Below are positions 1 to 7,678 of a stretch of 64,000 nucleotides of DNA, piece by piece (the stretch's first letter is position 1; each line of letters starts with the position of its first letter). The notes under the pieces were generated by a model, which searched no databases, was not told the DNA's origin, and worked only from the letters and a program-made list of their open reading frames with translations. Position numbers and translations under genes: made by a program. Location: assembly GCF_916715725.1 (NCBI RefSeq), contig NZ_CAKAPD010000001.1, forward strand, positions 124,001 to 188,000, given 5' to 3'. This stretch comes from an uncultured Rothia sp. (GTDB lineage Bacteria > Actinomycetota > Actinomycetes > Actinomycetales > Micrococcaceae).

Positions 1-434
1 ATACGGCCGCTCACCTGCACGTCCAGGTAGGTGTCAATCTCGGCGGGGGTCTTATCGTCCGCGACCTGCTCGTAGGTCATGGTCTGACCCTCATGCACCG
101 CCAGCACAATTGCCGAATTCAGCGGCGGCATGACGTTCTGCGACAGGGAGGCGCGCAGACGCTCTACCTGGTAGCGCATGCTGGTAATTGCCTCAACGAG
201 CTTGCGGTTCTTCTCCCCCGCACCACGAATCTGTCGGCTCATATTGTCGCGGGTTGCCTCCGCCGCGGAGAGTCGACGCAGCACGGCGTCATACTCCTGC
301 GCGCTGACAGGCTGACTGCCGGGCAGGGAGGTCGACCCGAAAGCAGCCGAGTAGTGCGGTGCCGCGCTGGCTGCACTATGGGCGGTGCCGTACTGGGGGG
401 TTCCTGCCTGATCTGCAGATTCGTGGGTGGACAC
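1..434 (-). CDS. arc: Proteasome-associated AAA ATPase ARC/Mpa, N-terminal part (runs off the window)
   Basis: Only the first 144 codons are in the window. The start is a GTG at 432-434 preceded by AAAGGAG at about 7 bases. The protein opens with a Ser/Ala-rich tail (residues 1-43), then a charged helical stretch (about 44-98) with coiled-coil character, then PPLNSAIVLAV, where ARC proteins begin their OB-fold. Family knowledge: ARC/Mpa is the hexameric ATPase that recognises Pup-tagged proteins through its coiled coils and feeds them to the 20S proteasome. The neighbour on its 5' side is trmI, the usual arrangement in actinobacteria (trmI, arc, dop, pup, prcBA). The ATPase domain itself is not visible, so the call rests on the coiled coil and context. 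Confidence 0.72.
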   Translation of the reverse strand, partial: MSTHESADQAGTPQYGTAHSAASAAPHYSAAFGSTSLPGSQPVSAQEYDAVLRRLSAAEATRDNMSRQIRGAGEKNRKLVEAITSMRYQVERLRASLSQNVMPPLNSAIVLAVHEGQTMTYEQVADDKTPAEIDTYLDVQVSGR

Positions 435-571
435 GGTAGCTCCTTTAGCTGTTCGTCCTGTGTGGGAGGCTACTCGGTGCGGGTGGTTGGGCGCAACGAG
501 TAGCCCGGTGAGTGCACTGCGGGGGCTCCAGGCAACGCCCGTGCCCCCGCAGGTCAAAGGTGGTTCATCAA

Positions 572-1615
572 TTATTCAGCAGACTCGATGCCGTTTTGTT
601 CCAACGCAATCTCGTTCGCGCGTGCGGCGTGAGCGGCAAGGTTCTTCGCATCGCGTGCGGCGCGGCGAATCTTCTTATCGGTCACCTCACGCTCACCCAC
701 GTTCATGGGAATCCACGCGTTCATATCCTCTTCAGAGAAGTCAGTCTTGGACGCGCGACGCTTCGGTGCCAGGCGTACCGCACCGTCAGCCAGGCGACGA
801 GCCACCACCAGGAACGCGGTGTGTGCCACCATGCGGTGGTCGGGGCGGACCGCCAGGCCCTCCACGTGCCAGCCGCGAACAATGGTTTCGTCACATTCGG
901 GTTCGGTGAAGCGGCCGTCCAGGCGCATGCCCTCAACCAGGCGGGACATCTGGGTCACGGTCGCAACGTAGCAGATGAGCACGCCGCCGGGTGCGAGCGC
1001 CTCCGCCACAGCGTCCAGGCACTCCCAGGGTGCGAGCATGTCGAGCACGACGCGGTCGACGCTGCCGGGCTCTTCAACCTGCGGCAGGGTGTCCTGCAGG
1101 TCGCCGATGCTCAGCTTCCACGCTGGGTGGGGGCCACCAAACATGGTCTCAATGTTGCCGCGGGCGACGTCTGCGAACTCTTCACGACGTTCGAAGGAGT
1201 GCACGCAACCGTAGTCGCCGACTGCACGCAGCAGCGCGATGGACAGTGCACCGGAGCCGACGCCGGCCTCGACGACGCGTGCGCCGGGGAAGATGTCTGC
1301 CTTGACGATGATCTGGGCGGCGTCCTTGGGGTAGACGACGGCTGCGCCGCGCGGCATGGAGAGCACGAAGTCCTTGTAGAGGGGGCGCAGCGCCTGGTAG
1401 AGGATGCCGTGAGTGTTGGCGATGACGGTGCCTTCGGGTGCGCCGATGAGGTCGTCGTGCTTGAGGAAGCCCTTGTGGGAGTGGTATTCGCCGCCTTCGG
1501 CGAGGGTGATGGTGGTGATGCGGCCGCGTTCGTCAGTGATTTGGACGCGCTCGCCGGGGCGGAAGGGGCCGCGGCGGTTGATTGCGCCGGTGGGGGTGTG
1601 GGTGCCGCTGCTCAC
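572..1615 (-). CDS. trmI: tRNA (adenine-58-N1)-methyltransferase TrmI
   Basis: A 347-residue class I SAM methyltransferase that makes m1A58 in the T-loop of tRNAs. The N-terminal segment (about 1-105) is the small beta domain typical of TrmI. The SAM-binding loop VEAGVGSGALS lies at about 115-125, and VVLDMLAPWE provides the conserved aspartate of the catalytic region. The GTG start at 1613-1615 has GAGGAGA upstream. The Lys/Arg/Ala-rich C-terminus is probably involved in RNA contact (inference). It is followed by arc with about 135 bp between, the actinobacterial arrangement, so the two are likely co-transcribed. Confidence 0.93.
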   Translation of the reverse strand: MSSGTHTPTGAINRRGPFRPGERVQITDERGRITTITLAEGGEYHSHKGFLKHDDLIGAPEGTVIANTHGILYQALRPLYKDFVLSMPRGAAVVYPKDAAQIIVKADIFPGARVVEAGVGSGALSIALLRAVGDYGCVHSFERREEFADVARGNIETMFGGPHPAWKLSIGDLQDTLPQVEEPGSVDRVVLDMLAPWECLDAVAEALAPGGVLICYVATVTQMSRLVEGMRLDGRFTEPECDETIVRGWHVEGLAVRPDHRMVAHTAFLVVARRLADGAVRLAPKRRASKTDFSEEDMNAWIPMNVGEREVTDKKIRRAARDAKNLAAHAARANEIALEQNGIESAE

Positions 1616-1741
1616 GGGGTGATTCTCCTCGGGTTTGGGTCAGTCTGTGCTGTTCGCACTGTGCGGCGAACCGCGGGACGGAAAAAGTCCTTTTCTATTT
1701 TAGCGGAGTCTGCAAATCGGCTGTGGCGTGTTCCCCCGCGG

Positions 1742-1776
1742 GCGTGATAACCAGCGTGATAACCAGGCAGCTGGTT
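1742..1776. repeat. Twofold 12-bp tandem repeat plus small hairpin with T-run
   Basis: GCGTGATAACCA occurs twice in a row (1742-1765) and runs into AACCAG-GCAG-CTGGTT followed by Ts. On the plus strand this resembles a small terminator, but no plus-strand gene leads into it. It lies upstream of trmI. Confidence 0.4.
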
Positions 1777-1807
1777 TTTTGCGTGGTCAGCCGGTAGCGG
1801 TAGAAAG

Positions 1808-1849
1808 CTGCCGCATCACATGGAGGCGCAGAAAAGCGCAGGGCGGCAG
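1808..1849 (-). terminator. Probable terminator after mshC
   Basis: CTGCCGC at 1808-1814 pairs with GCGGCAG at 1843-1849, enclosing a second stem GCGC-AGAAAA-GCGC. On the minus strand it is followed by CTTTCT, a weak U-tract. It lies about 60 bp beyond the mshC stop. Confidence 0.4.
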
Positions 1850-1906
1850 CCACGGCTTACACCGTAGCGCCGCTCCTGCGTTTCAACGTTTTGTAGGGCG
1901 TTATCC

Positions 1907-3223
1907 CTAGAGGACCACGCCCAGGCGTGCCGCCAGGATGTCACGCACCAGCGCGCCACCGCCGACAGTGGTATCCGCCAGAGCCTTCACAGCCCACGCA
2001 TCCACAGCCGCCAACGCCGCCGGAGCGTTCAGGTCCTCACCGAGTGCCTCACGCACAGCGGTGAGCAGCTCAACCGCCGCCTCATCGGTGACACCTTCGG
2101 AACCCTCACGGCCCTCAGCCACCGACACCGCATGACGGTAAGTGTCTAGGCGAGCCTTCGCGTGCTCCAGCAGCTCATCAGTCCAGAACCAATCCGAACG
2201 GTAATGCTGACCCATAATCGCCAGACGCACCGCGTTCGCATCCTCACCGGCCGCACGCAGACGCGAAACCAGCACCAGGTTGCCACGGGACTTGCTCATC
2301 TTGTGGCCGTCCAAACCGACCATGCCGGTGTGCGCGTAATGCTTAGCGTGCGGGCGTGCAGACACAGCCCACGAATGGCCCGCACCCAGGTCGTGGTGCG
2401 GGAACGTCAGGTCGTTACCGCCCGCCTGAACGGTCAGCGAACCATCCACAAAACGGCGGGCAATCATCGTGCACTCGATGTGCCAGCCCGGGCGGCCCGC
2501 ACCCAGCTCGCCGGCATCCCAGCTCGGCTCGCCCTCACGCTCAACACGCCACAGCAGCGGATCCAGTGCGTCACGCTTACCGGCACGGTTCGGGTCGCCG
2601 CCGCGCTCAGCAAAAATCTCCAGCATCTCATCACGGGTCAGGTGGCAGACCTCGCCCGGTGCCCACGAGTAGCCCTCAGCGTTCGCGGGCAGTTCACGCA
2701 CAGCCTTCAAGTCCAGGTACACGTCACCGTCAGGATGCACCACACCCTGCTCATCCGTGAAACCGGGCACGCGGTACGCCAGGCCGCGGCGCAGCAAATC
2801 CTCAATCAGCGGGAACAGCCACTCAATGGACTCCACCACACCCACATAGTGCGCCGGCGGAATCACGTTCAGCGCCTTCATGTCGGTGCGGAACAGCTCC
2901 GTCTGATCCTCAGCCAGCTCACGCCAATCCACATTCGTGGCGGTCGCACGCTCAAGCAGCGGGTCATCCACATCGGTCACATTCTGCACGTACGTCACCG
3001 GAACGCCCGCATCCAGCCAGGCGCGGTGTAGCAAGTCAAAAGCAACATAGGTGGAGGCGTGACCCATATGCGTCGCGTCGTACGGGGTGATACCGCAAAC
3101 GTACAGGCTCGCCGCCTTATCCTCCTGAACCTGAACAATCTCACCGGCAGAAGTATCAAAAATGCGCGGCAGCGCAGCCTGACCGGGCAGAGTCACAGAG
3201 GCGGGGGCATCCCAAGCTCGCAT
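1907..3223 (-). CDS. mshC: Cysteine:GlcN-Ins ligase MshC (mycothiol biosynthesis)
   Basis: A 438-residue relative of cysteinyl-tRNA synthetase that ligates cysteine to the amine of glucosaminyl-inositol using ATP, the third enzymatic step of mycothiol synthesis in actinobacteria. It has the typical MshC opening MRAWDAP, the zinc and ATP region YVCGITPYDATHMGHAST (from residue 41), GWHIECTMIA, and KMSKSRGN near residue 300. It lacks the anticodon-binding tail of a true CysRS, and its length fits MshC. The ATG at 3221-3223 is chosen because GGAAAGGAAA precedes it; an in-frame upstream start would add 15 residues without family similarity. Confidence 0.95.
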   Translation of the reverse strand: MRAWDAPASVTLPGQAALPRIFDTSAGEIVQVQEDKAASLYVCGITPYDATHMGHASTYVAFDLLHRAWLDAGVPVTYVQNVTDVDDPLLERATATNVDWRELAEDQTELFRTDMKALNVIPPAHYVGVVESIEWLFPLIEDLLRRGLAYRVPGFTDEQGVVHPDGDVYLDLKAVRELPANAEGYSWAPGEVCHLTRDEMLEIFAERGGDPNRAGKRDALDPLLWRVEREGEPSWDAGELGAGRPGWHIECTMIARRFVDGSLTVQAGGNDLTFPHHDLGAGHSWAVSARPHAKHYAHTGMVGLDGHKMSKSRGNLVLVSRLRAAGEDANAVRLAIMGQHYRSDWFWTDELLEHAKARLDTYRHAVSVAEGREGSEGVTDEAAVELLTAVREALGEDLNAPAALAAVDAWAVKALADTTVGGGALVRDILAARLGVVL

Positions 3224-3322
3224 GGGTTTCCTTTCCGTAAAAACGCCCACAACCGGTGGACGCGCCACACCCGCCGCCCAACCTCAAGGCATGCGGGTGC
3301 CAAAAAATCTACTCCAATAAGA

Positions 3323-3355
3323 ATACCCGCCCGTGAGAAACTCACGGACGGGTAT
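3323..3355 (-). terminator. Terminator downstream of uppP
   Basis: A 15-bp inverted repeat (ATACCCG.CCGTGAG and its complement, one mismatch) with a 3-base loop. On the minus strand it is followed by TCTTATT. It sits between the uppP stop and mshC. Confidence 0.6.
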
Positions 3356-3381
3356 GTCATATCACGCTGAGGGCTAAAGCC

Positions 3382-4230
3382 TTAGAACGCCGAAGAAGTA
3401 GCGTTCAGAACGCCAGTGCCCAGACCAACGAAAATCAGGATACCGAGCGCAATGCGGTACCAAATGAAAATGCCGTAGGACTTCGAAGACACGTACTTCA
3501 GGAACCAGCCGATCATCAGGTAACCCACCACGAACGCGACCAGAGTCGCAACGATAGTCGACGGGATACCGTAGTAGCCGGTCGCCTCCTCACCGGTAAC
3601 CACCTTAAAGGTCTTGTACAGACCAGACATGAACACGGCGGGCATAGCCAGAAGGAACGAGTAACGCGCAGCTGCCTCACGGGTGTAACCCATGAACAGA
3701 CCCGCAGTAATGGTGCCGCCCGAACGGGAAACGCCCGGAATCAGTGCCAGCGCCTGCGCGCAACCGTACAGCAGGCCGTGACGGAACGTCAGGTCCTTCA
3801 GCTCACGCTGCTCGCGGCCAAAACGGTCCGCAAGACCCAGGAACACGGCAAAGACAATCAGCATGGTCGCCACAATCCACAGGCTACGGAACTGCGTGTC
3901 AATGTAGTCTTCCAGCAACAGACCCAGAACGCCGATGGGCAGGGAGCCAATAATAATCAGCCAACCCATGCGGGCATCCGGGTCGTTACGCGGTACGCGG
4001 CCGGCAAGAGCACCGAACCACGCCTTCAGGATGCGAACAATATCGCGCCAGAAGAAAATCAGAACCGCAGTCTCAGTACCCAGCTGGGTGATTGCGGTAA
4101 ACGCGGCGCCCGGGTCAGCCTTCTCCGGCAGGATCTGGCCAACAATGTTCAGATGCGCCGATGATGAAATCGGCAGAAATTCGGTCAGGCCCTGAACGAA
4201 GCCCAAAATAATTGCTTGAATCCATTCCAC
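3382..4230 (-). CDS. uppP: Undecaprenyl-diphosphatase UppP
   Basis: A 282-residue integral membrane enzyme that dephosphorylates undecaprenyl diphosphate, recycling the lipid carrier of peptidoglycan and other wall polymers; the family is linked to bacitracin tolerance. The signature EFLPISSSAHL is at residues 17-27 and the second catalytic motif GVSRSGGT near 165. Several hydrophobic helices follow to the C-terminus. The GTG at 4228-4230 is chosen because family members start at this point (VEWIQAIILG). The upstream Shine-Dalgarno is weak and a strong hairpin lies about 30 bases before the start. Upstream in-frame codons would add 40 residues with no family similarity. Confidence 0.93.
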   Translation of the reverse strand: MEWIQAIILGFVQGLTEFLPISSSAHLNIVGQILPEKADPGAAFTAITQLGTETAVLIFFWRDIVRILKAWFGALAGRVPRNDPDARMGWLIIIGSLPIGVLGLLLEDYIDTQFRSLWIVATMLIVFAVFLGLADRFGREQRELKDLTFRHGLLYGCAQALALIPGVSRSGGTITAGLFMGYTREAAARYSFLLAMPAVFMSGLYKTFKVVTGEEATGYYGIPSTIVATLVAFVVGYLMIGWFLKYVSSKSYGIFIWYRIALGILIFVGLGTGVLNATSSAF

Positions 4231-4261
4231 GGTTTCAAGAATACCGCAGGTGTACCCGCCC

Positions 4262-4306
4262 GGGGCGGTTCGCGGAAGGTGATATGAAACCTCCGCAAAC
4301 CGCCCC
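4262..4306 (-). promoter_or_regulatory. Strong hairpin in the uppP leader
   Basis: GGGGCGGTT.GCGGA pairs across an 11-14 base loop with TCCGC.AACCGCCCC, ending about 32 bases before the uppP start. It has no U-tract, so it is either a leader structure affecting uppP expression or the end of the transcript of the gene upstream. The role is inferred only from position. Confidence 0.4.
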
Positions 4307-4440
4307 GTCCACACTGTGAAACGCTCAGGGTGCCGGTTCGGGCGGTACACCGCGGTGCATCCACGACTTGAGGAAGCCGCGCAAATGCCTCACATGCGTG
4401 TCACATGTGGGTCACAGGCGCGCTTTTCGGCGCAAGCGGA

Positions 4441-5343
4441 CTAGCCGCACGACCAGTCAAAAACACCGGTCTCAAAATCAAAAACAGCGCTACCGCACCC
4501 AAAATTCAGCACATCAAACTCGTCGAACTCAATATAACGAGCCGTCAGACCATCCGGCAGGCTCTGTGCATAAAAATGCGTGCCGCCCAGGTGAGTGCCC
4601 ACCGCAATCAGCGGCTTAGCCCACTCAAACCACGCCGAATCCTCCGAGTCCCAATCGAACGGGCTCAGATAACCGGTATCCGGGTCAACATTCTCAAACA
4701 CATCACTGGGGACCTTACCGGCGTTCGGGTCATCCGTCGGAACCCACCCCACCAGAGCAGGCTTACGAGCCAACGGCTGCTGCTGATCCGCCAAAGCCCA
4801 GGCGCTGAAGCTCTCCTCCTCACCACGATGCTCACCGGGGCGGCGCACATCCTCAGGCGGCTCCGTGCGGGAGGCGAACTCAGCCTCAGTCAGGTACAAC
4901 ACCGCAAACTCGGCATCCAAAATATCGCGCAACAGAAGCTGATACGGATGCACCCGAGCCTGCGCATACTGCACCTCAAACGGGTCGTCACTTGCAGCAT
5001 TAGCAACACCCTCAGTCGCCTCATCCTCAGCGAACTGGCCATCACCGGCGAAGAACGAGAACGCCACCACGCCCGGATACTTCTGCGCATCCGGCAGGTA
5101 CTCCTCCGGCAACCTCACCGTAAAAATATGCTGCATCGGCAAACCGGTAAACGTACTGCGCGGCCACTGATCCTGCTCAATACCGGGACCAGTCGAACCC
5201 ACCCAGCCAGCCTCCCACACCTCGGGGGAACCGGCAGGCAGAGCAGTATCATCACCACCGCGCAGCTCATAATTCCAGGCACGAGCAGAAGAATCGGTGC
5301 CCGCCGCATCAACGGGGCTAAACACCATCGCGTAGCTTTTCAT
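4441..5343 (-). CDS. Uncharacterised acidic protein, possibly DUF1963/YwqG-like
   Basis: A 300-residue soluble acidic protein with no signal peptide or membrane segment. The ATG at 5341-5343 follows AGAGGAA; a longer in-frame start would add 21 residues without a ribosome site. Segments such as RLPEEYLPDAQKYPGVVAFSFF and a C-terminal aromatic/acidic tail (FDVLNFGCGSAVFDF) faintly recall DUF1963-type proteins, but I do not recognise it with confidence. It is flanked by leuA upstream and uppP downstream, with separate hairpins on both sides, so it is probably its own unit. No function is claimed. Confidence 0.7.
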   Translation of the reverse strand: MKSYAMVFSPVDAAGTDSSARAWNYELRGGDDTALPAGSPEVWEAGWVGSTGPGIEQDQWPRSTFTGLPMQHIFTVRLPEEYLPDAQKYPGVVAFSFFAGDGQFAEDEATEGVANAASDDPFEVQYAQARVHPYQLLLRDILDAEFAVLYLTEAEFASRTEPPEDVRRPGEHRGEEESFSAWALADQQQPLARKPALVGWVPTDDPNAGKVPSDVFENVDPDTGYLSPFDWDSEDSAWFEWAKPLIAVGTHLGGTHFYAQSLPDGLTARYIEFDEFDVLNFGCGSAVFDFETGVFDWSCG

Positions 5344-5419
5344 GAGAGTTCCTCTCTGCAGATTATTTCGCCCCACAAACCGCCAATGCACACAACACCT
5401 GTGCACATTAAACGACTAA

Positions 5420-5456
5420 GGGGCGGGATACATACTCCCAGTATGCATCCCGCCCC
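5420..5456 (-). terminator. Terminator downstream of leuA
   Basis: A near-perfect 17-bp inverted repeat (GGGGCGGGATACATACT and complement, one mismatch) with a 3-base loop, about 60 bp beyond the leuA stop. There is no long U-tract on the minus strand, so strength is uncertain. Confidence 0.6.
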
Positions 5457-5516
5457 CGCATCATGCACGGTTAACGGTCACCCGCAACCCCCGCACAAAG
5501 CATATACGGTCATCGC

Positions 5517-7265
5517 CTACGCCTGGCGCTCATCACGCAGCGCACGGTTCACAGCCGAAATCATCGCCTTCAACGCCGCACGAGTAGTCGAGCTGTCCAC
5601 ACCGATACCCCACAGCACGCGAGAACCAACAGCAGCCTCAACATAGCAAGCAGCGTTAGCAGTCGACGAAGACGACATCGTGTGCTCCGAATAATCCATC
5701 ACACGAATATCCACGCCCTCACCCGAAAGGATGTTCTGCAGAGCATCCACCGGGCCGGTACCCGAAGCGGAACGAGTGTACGTGTGACCATCAATGTTCA
5801 GACCAACACGCAGAGTAGTCGCACCAGTATCAGCCGAATCAATATTAATCGACTCAATACGGTACTTACCCCAACGCTTCTCAGGATCAGCAGCAGGCAG
5901 ATACTCATCCGCGAAAATGTTCCACAGCTTCTCACTGGTCATCTCGCCACCCTCAGCGTCGGTACGAGCCTGAACAATCTTCGAGAACTCAACCTGAGCA
6001 CGACGCGGCAAATCCAGACCGTGATCCTGCTTCAGCAGGTACGCCATACCGCCCTTACCGGACTGCGAGTTCACACGAATAATCGCCTCATAGGTACGAC
6101 CCAAATCGCGAGGATCAATCGGCAGGTACGGAACCTCCCAGTACACCTCATCCACGGTCTTACCCGCCTCAGCAGCGGTACGCTCCAGAGCCTCAAAGCC
6201 CTTCTTAATAGCGTCCTGATGAGAACCAGAGAACGCGGTGAACACCAGGTCGCCACCGTACGGCGAACGCTCGTGCACCTTCAACTGGTTGCAGTACTCA
6301 ACAGTCTTACGGATACCGTCAATATCAGAGAAATCAATCTGCGGATCAATACCCTGGGTGTACATGTTCAGACCCAAAGTTACCAGGTCAACGTTACCGG
6401 TGCGCTCGCCATTACCGAAGAGACAACCCTCAATACGGTCAGCGCCCGCCAGGTAACCCAGCTCAGCAGCAGCCACGCCGGTACCGCGGTCATTATGCGG
6501 GTGCAGCGACAGCACAATGTGCTCGCGGTGGTTCAGGTTGCGGTGCATCCACTCGACCGAGTCGGCGTACACGTTCGGGGTAGCCATCTCAACGGTAGCG
6601 GGCAGGTTCACAATCAGCTCGCGACCGTTCTGACCAATCTCCAGCTCCTCAGCCACAGCGTTCACCACGCGAGCCGCGTACTCCAGCTCGGTGCCGGTGA
6701 AGGACTCGGGCGAGTACTCGTAGATGACCTTAGTATCAGAGACCATCTGCTCTTCGTACTTGCGGCACAGACGCGCACCCTGCAGGGCGATATCCAGCAC
6801 GCCCTCCTGATCCTGGTTGAACACCACGCGACGCTGCAGCACGGAGGTCGAGTTGTAGAAGTGCACAATCGCCTGCGGTGCGCCCTCAATCGCCTCAAAA
6901 GTGCGGGCAATCAGGTGCTCACGCGCCTGCACCAGAACCTGAATGGTCACGTCCGAAGGAATGTGGCCATCCTCAACGAGAGTGCGCACAAAATCAAAGT
7001 CAGTCTGCGACGCCGAAGGGAAACCAACCTCAATTTCCTTGTAACCCATCTTCACCAGCAGCTTGAACATCGCAAGCTTACGGTCGGTGTCCATGGGGTC
7101 AATCAGCGCCTGGTTGCCGTCACGCAGATCCACTGCGCACCAGCGCGGAGCCTTCTCAATGACCTTATCCGGCCAGGTGCGGTCCGGCAGGTCAACAACA
7201 ATCTGCTCGTGGAAAGGGCGGTACTTATGTACCGGCATGGGGCTGGGCTTCTGGTGGTTTTTCAT
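5517..7265 (-). CDS. leuA: 2-isopropylmalate synthase LeuA
   Basis: A 582-residue enzyme that condenses acetyl-CoA with 2-oxoisovalerate, the first committed step of leucine synthesis. It has the actinobacterial long form. The TIM-barrel catalytic region begins around APRWCAVDLRDGNQALIDPM, with metal-binding HPHNDRGTGVA and the signature GNGERTGNVDLV. A C-terminal LeuA allosteric domain (roughly 440-582) is expected to bind leucine. The ATG at 7263-7265 is preceded by AGGAAT at 7 bases; an ORF opening 30 codons earlier lacks family similarity. The 5' leader encodes a Leu-rich peptide and terminator, indicating attenuation in addition to feedback inhibition. Confidence 0.96.
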   Translation of the reverse strand: MKNHQKPSPMPVHKYRPFHEQIVVDLPDRTWPDKVIEKAPRWCAVDLRDGNQALIDPMDTDRKLAMFKLLVKMGYKEIEVGFPSASQTDFDFVRTLVEDGHIPSDVTIQVLVQAREHLIARTFEAIEGAPQAIVHFYNSTSVLQRRVVFNQDQEGVLDIALQGARLCRKYEEQMVSDTKVIYEYSPESFTGTELEYAARVVNAVAEELEIGQNGRELIVNLPATVEMATPNVYADSVEWMHRNLNHREHIVLSLHPHNDRGTGVAAAELGYLAGADRIEGCLFGNGERTGNVDLVTLGLNMYTQGIDPQIDFSDIDGIRKTVEYCNQLKVHERSPYGGDLVFTAFSGSHQDAIKKGFEALERTAAEAGKTVDEVYWEVPYLPIDPRDLGRTYEAIIRVNSQSGKGGMAYLLKQDHGLDLPRRAQVEFSKIVQARTDAEGGEMTSEKLWNIFADEYLPAADPEKRWGKYRIESINIDSADTGATTLRVGLNIDGHTYTRSASGTGPVDALQNILSGEGVDIRVMDYSEHTMSSSSTANAACYVEAAVGSRVLWGIGVDSSTTRAALKAMISAVNRALRDERQA

Positions 7266-7396
7266 GATGAATTCCTGTTGGTTGGTCCGTCTCGCTCTAC
7301 CCCAAATGTGGGGCTCGTACCGTACCGGGTATCGGTCCCCGGCAGCCGTGGTCAAGGCGGTGCATCAGAAAGGATGCGAAGGTGAGATGCCGCGTC

Positions 7397-7443
7397 AAAA
7401 AGCCGGAACGGTTGCGGCAGATTCTAGCGTGCCCCGTTCCGGC
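7397..7443 (-). terminator. leuA attenuator terminator
   Basis: GCCGGAACGG at 7402-7411 pairs with CCGTTCCGGC at 7434-7443. Read on the minus strand the hairpin ends in CTTTTT, a canonical intrinsic terminator, about 130 bases before the leuA start. Its upstream arm overlaps the end of the leader peptide reading frame, the geometry of classical transcription attenuation. Confidence 0.75.
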
Positions 7444-7507
7444 GAATAAGCAGCAGGTTCACTGCCTGGCGGGTAACCCCGCGCATGCTCTCACCGTCAA
7501 TAGTCAT
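7424..7507 (-). CDS. leuA leader peptide
   Basis: A 27-codon reading frame ending at TAG (7424-7426), with NLLLIRRNGAR near its end. Three consecutive Leu codons (CTG CTG CTT) and an Ile codon lie just before the terminator arm. Starts are possible at the ATG at 7505-7507 (GTGGAGG precedes it closely) or at the second ATG eight codons in (GGTGAG upstream). Leader-peptide attenuation of leuA is known in actinobacteria. Here ribosome stalling at the Leu codons when charged tRNA-Leu is scarce should prevent the terminator from folding; that step is inference from the layout. Confidence 0.75.
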   Translation of the reverse strand: MTIDGESMRGVTRQAVNLLLIRRNGAR

Positions 7508-7587
7508 GCCTCCACGCTATCACAGGCGCCGGAGGCGGTGGCAGGGCACACGGGACGCCGTCCATCATCTGGAAAGAATTAACGGCA

Positions 7588-7624
7588 AAGGGGCGTAGCC
7601 ACCATTTCTGGCGCTACGCCCCTT
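7588..7624 (-). terminator. Terminator downstream of the LCP gene
   Basis: AAGGGGCGTAGC at 7588-7599 pairs with GCTACGCCCCTT at 7613-7624, a 12-bp perfect stem about 55 bp past the stop of the LCP gene. A second perfect 10-bp inverted repeat (CTACTAGGTT/AACCTAGTAG, 7655-7685) overlaps that stop codon. Confidence 0.6.
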
Positions 7625-7678
7625 CACTCAATAGTCACGCATCTGCGCTGTGCCCTACTAGGTTCTACTAGCTACAAC

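Noticed and set aside
1750..1776. Plus-strand terminator near 1760
   Set aside because: No plus-strand gene leads into it; kept only as a repeat feature.
5682..7385. A long plus-strand frame opposite leuA
   Set aside because: Fully covered by leuA coding on the minus strand; composition is that of an antisense shadow.
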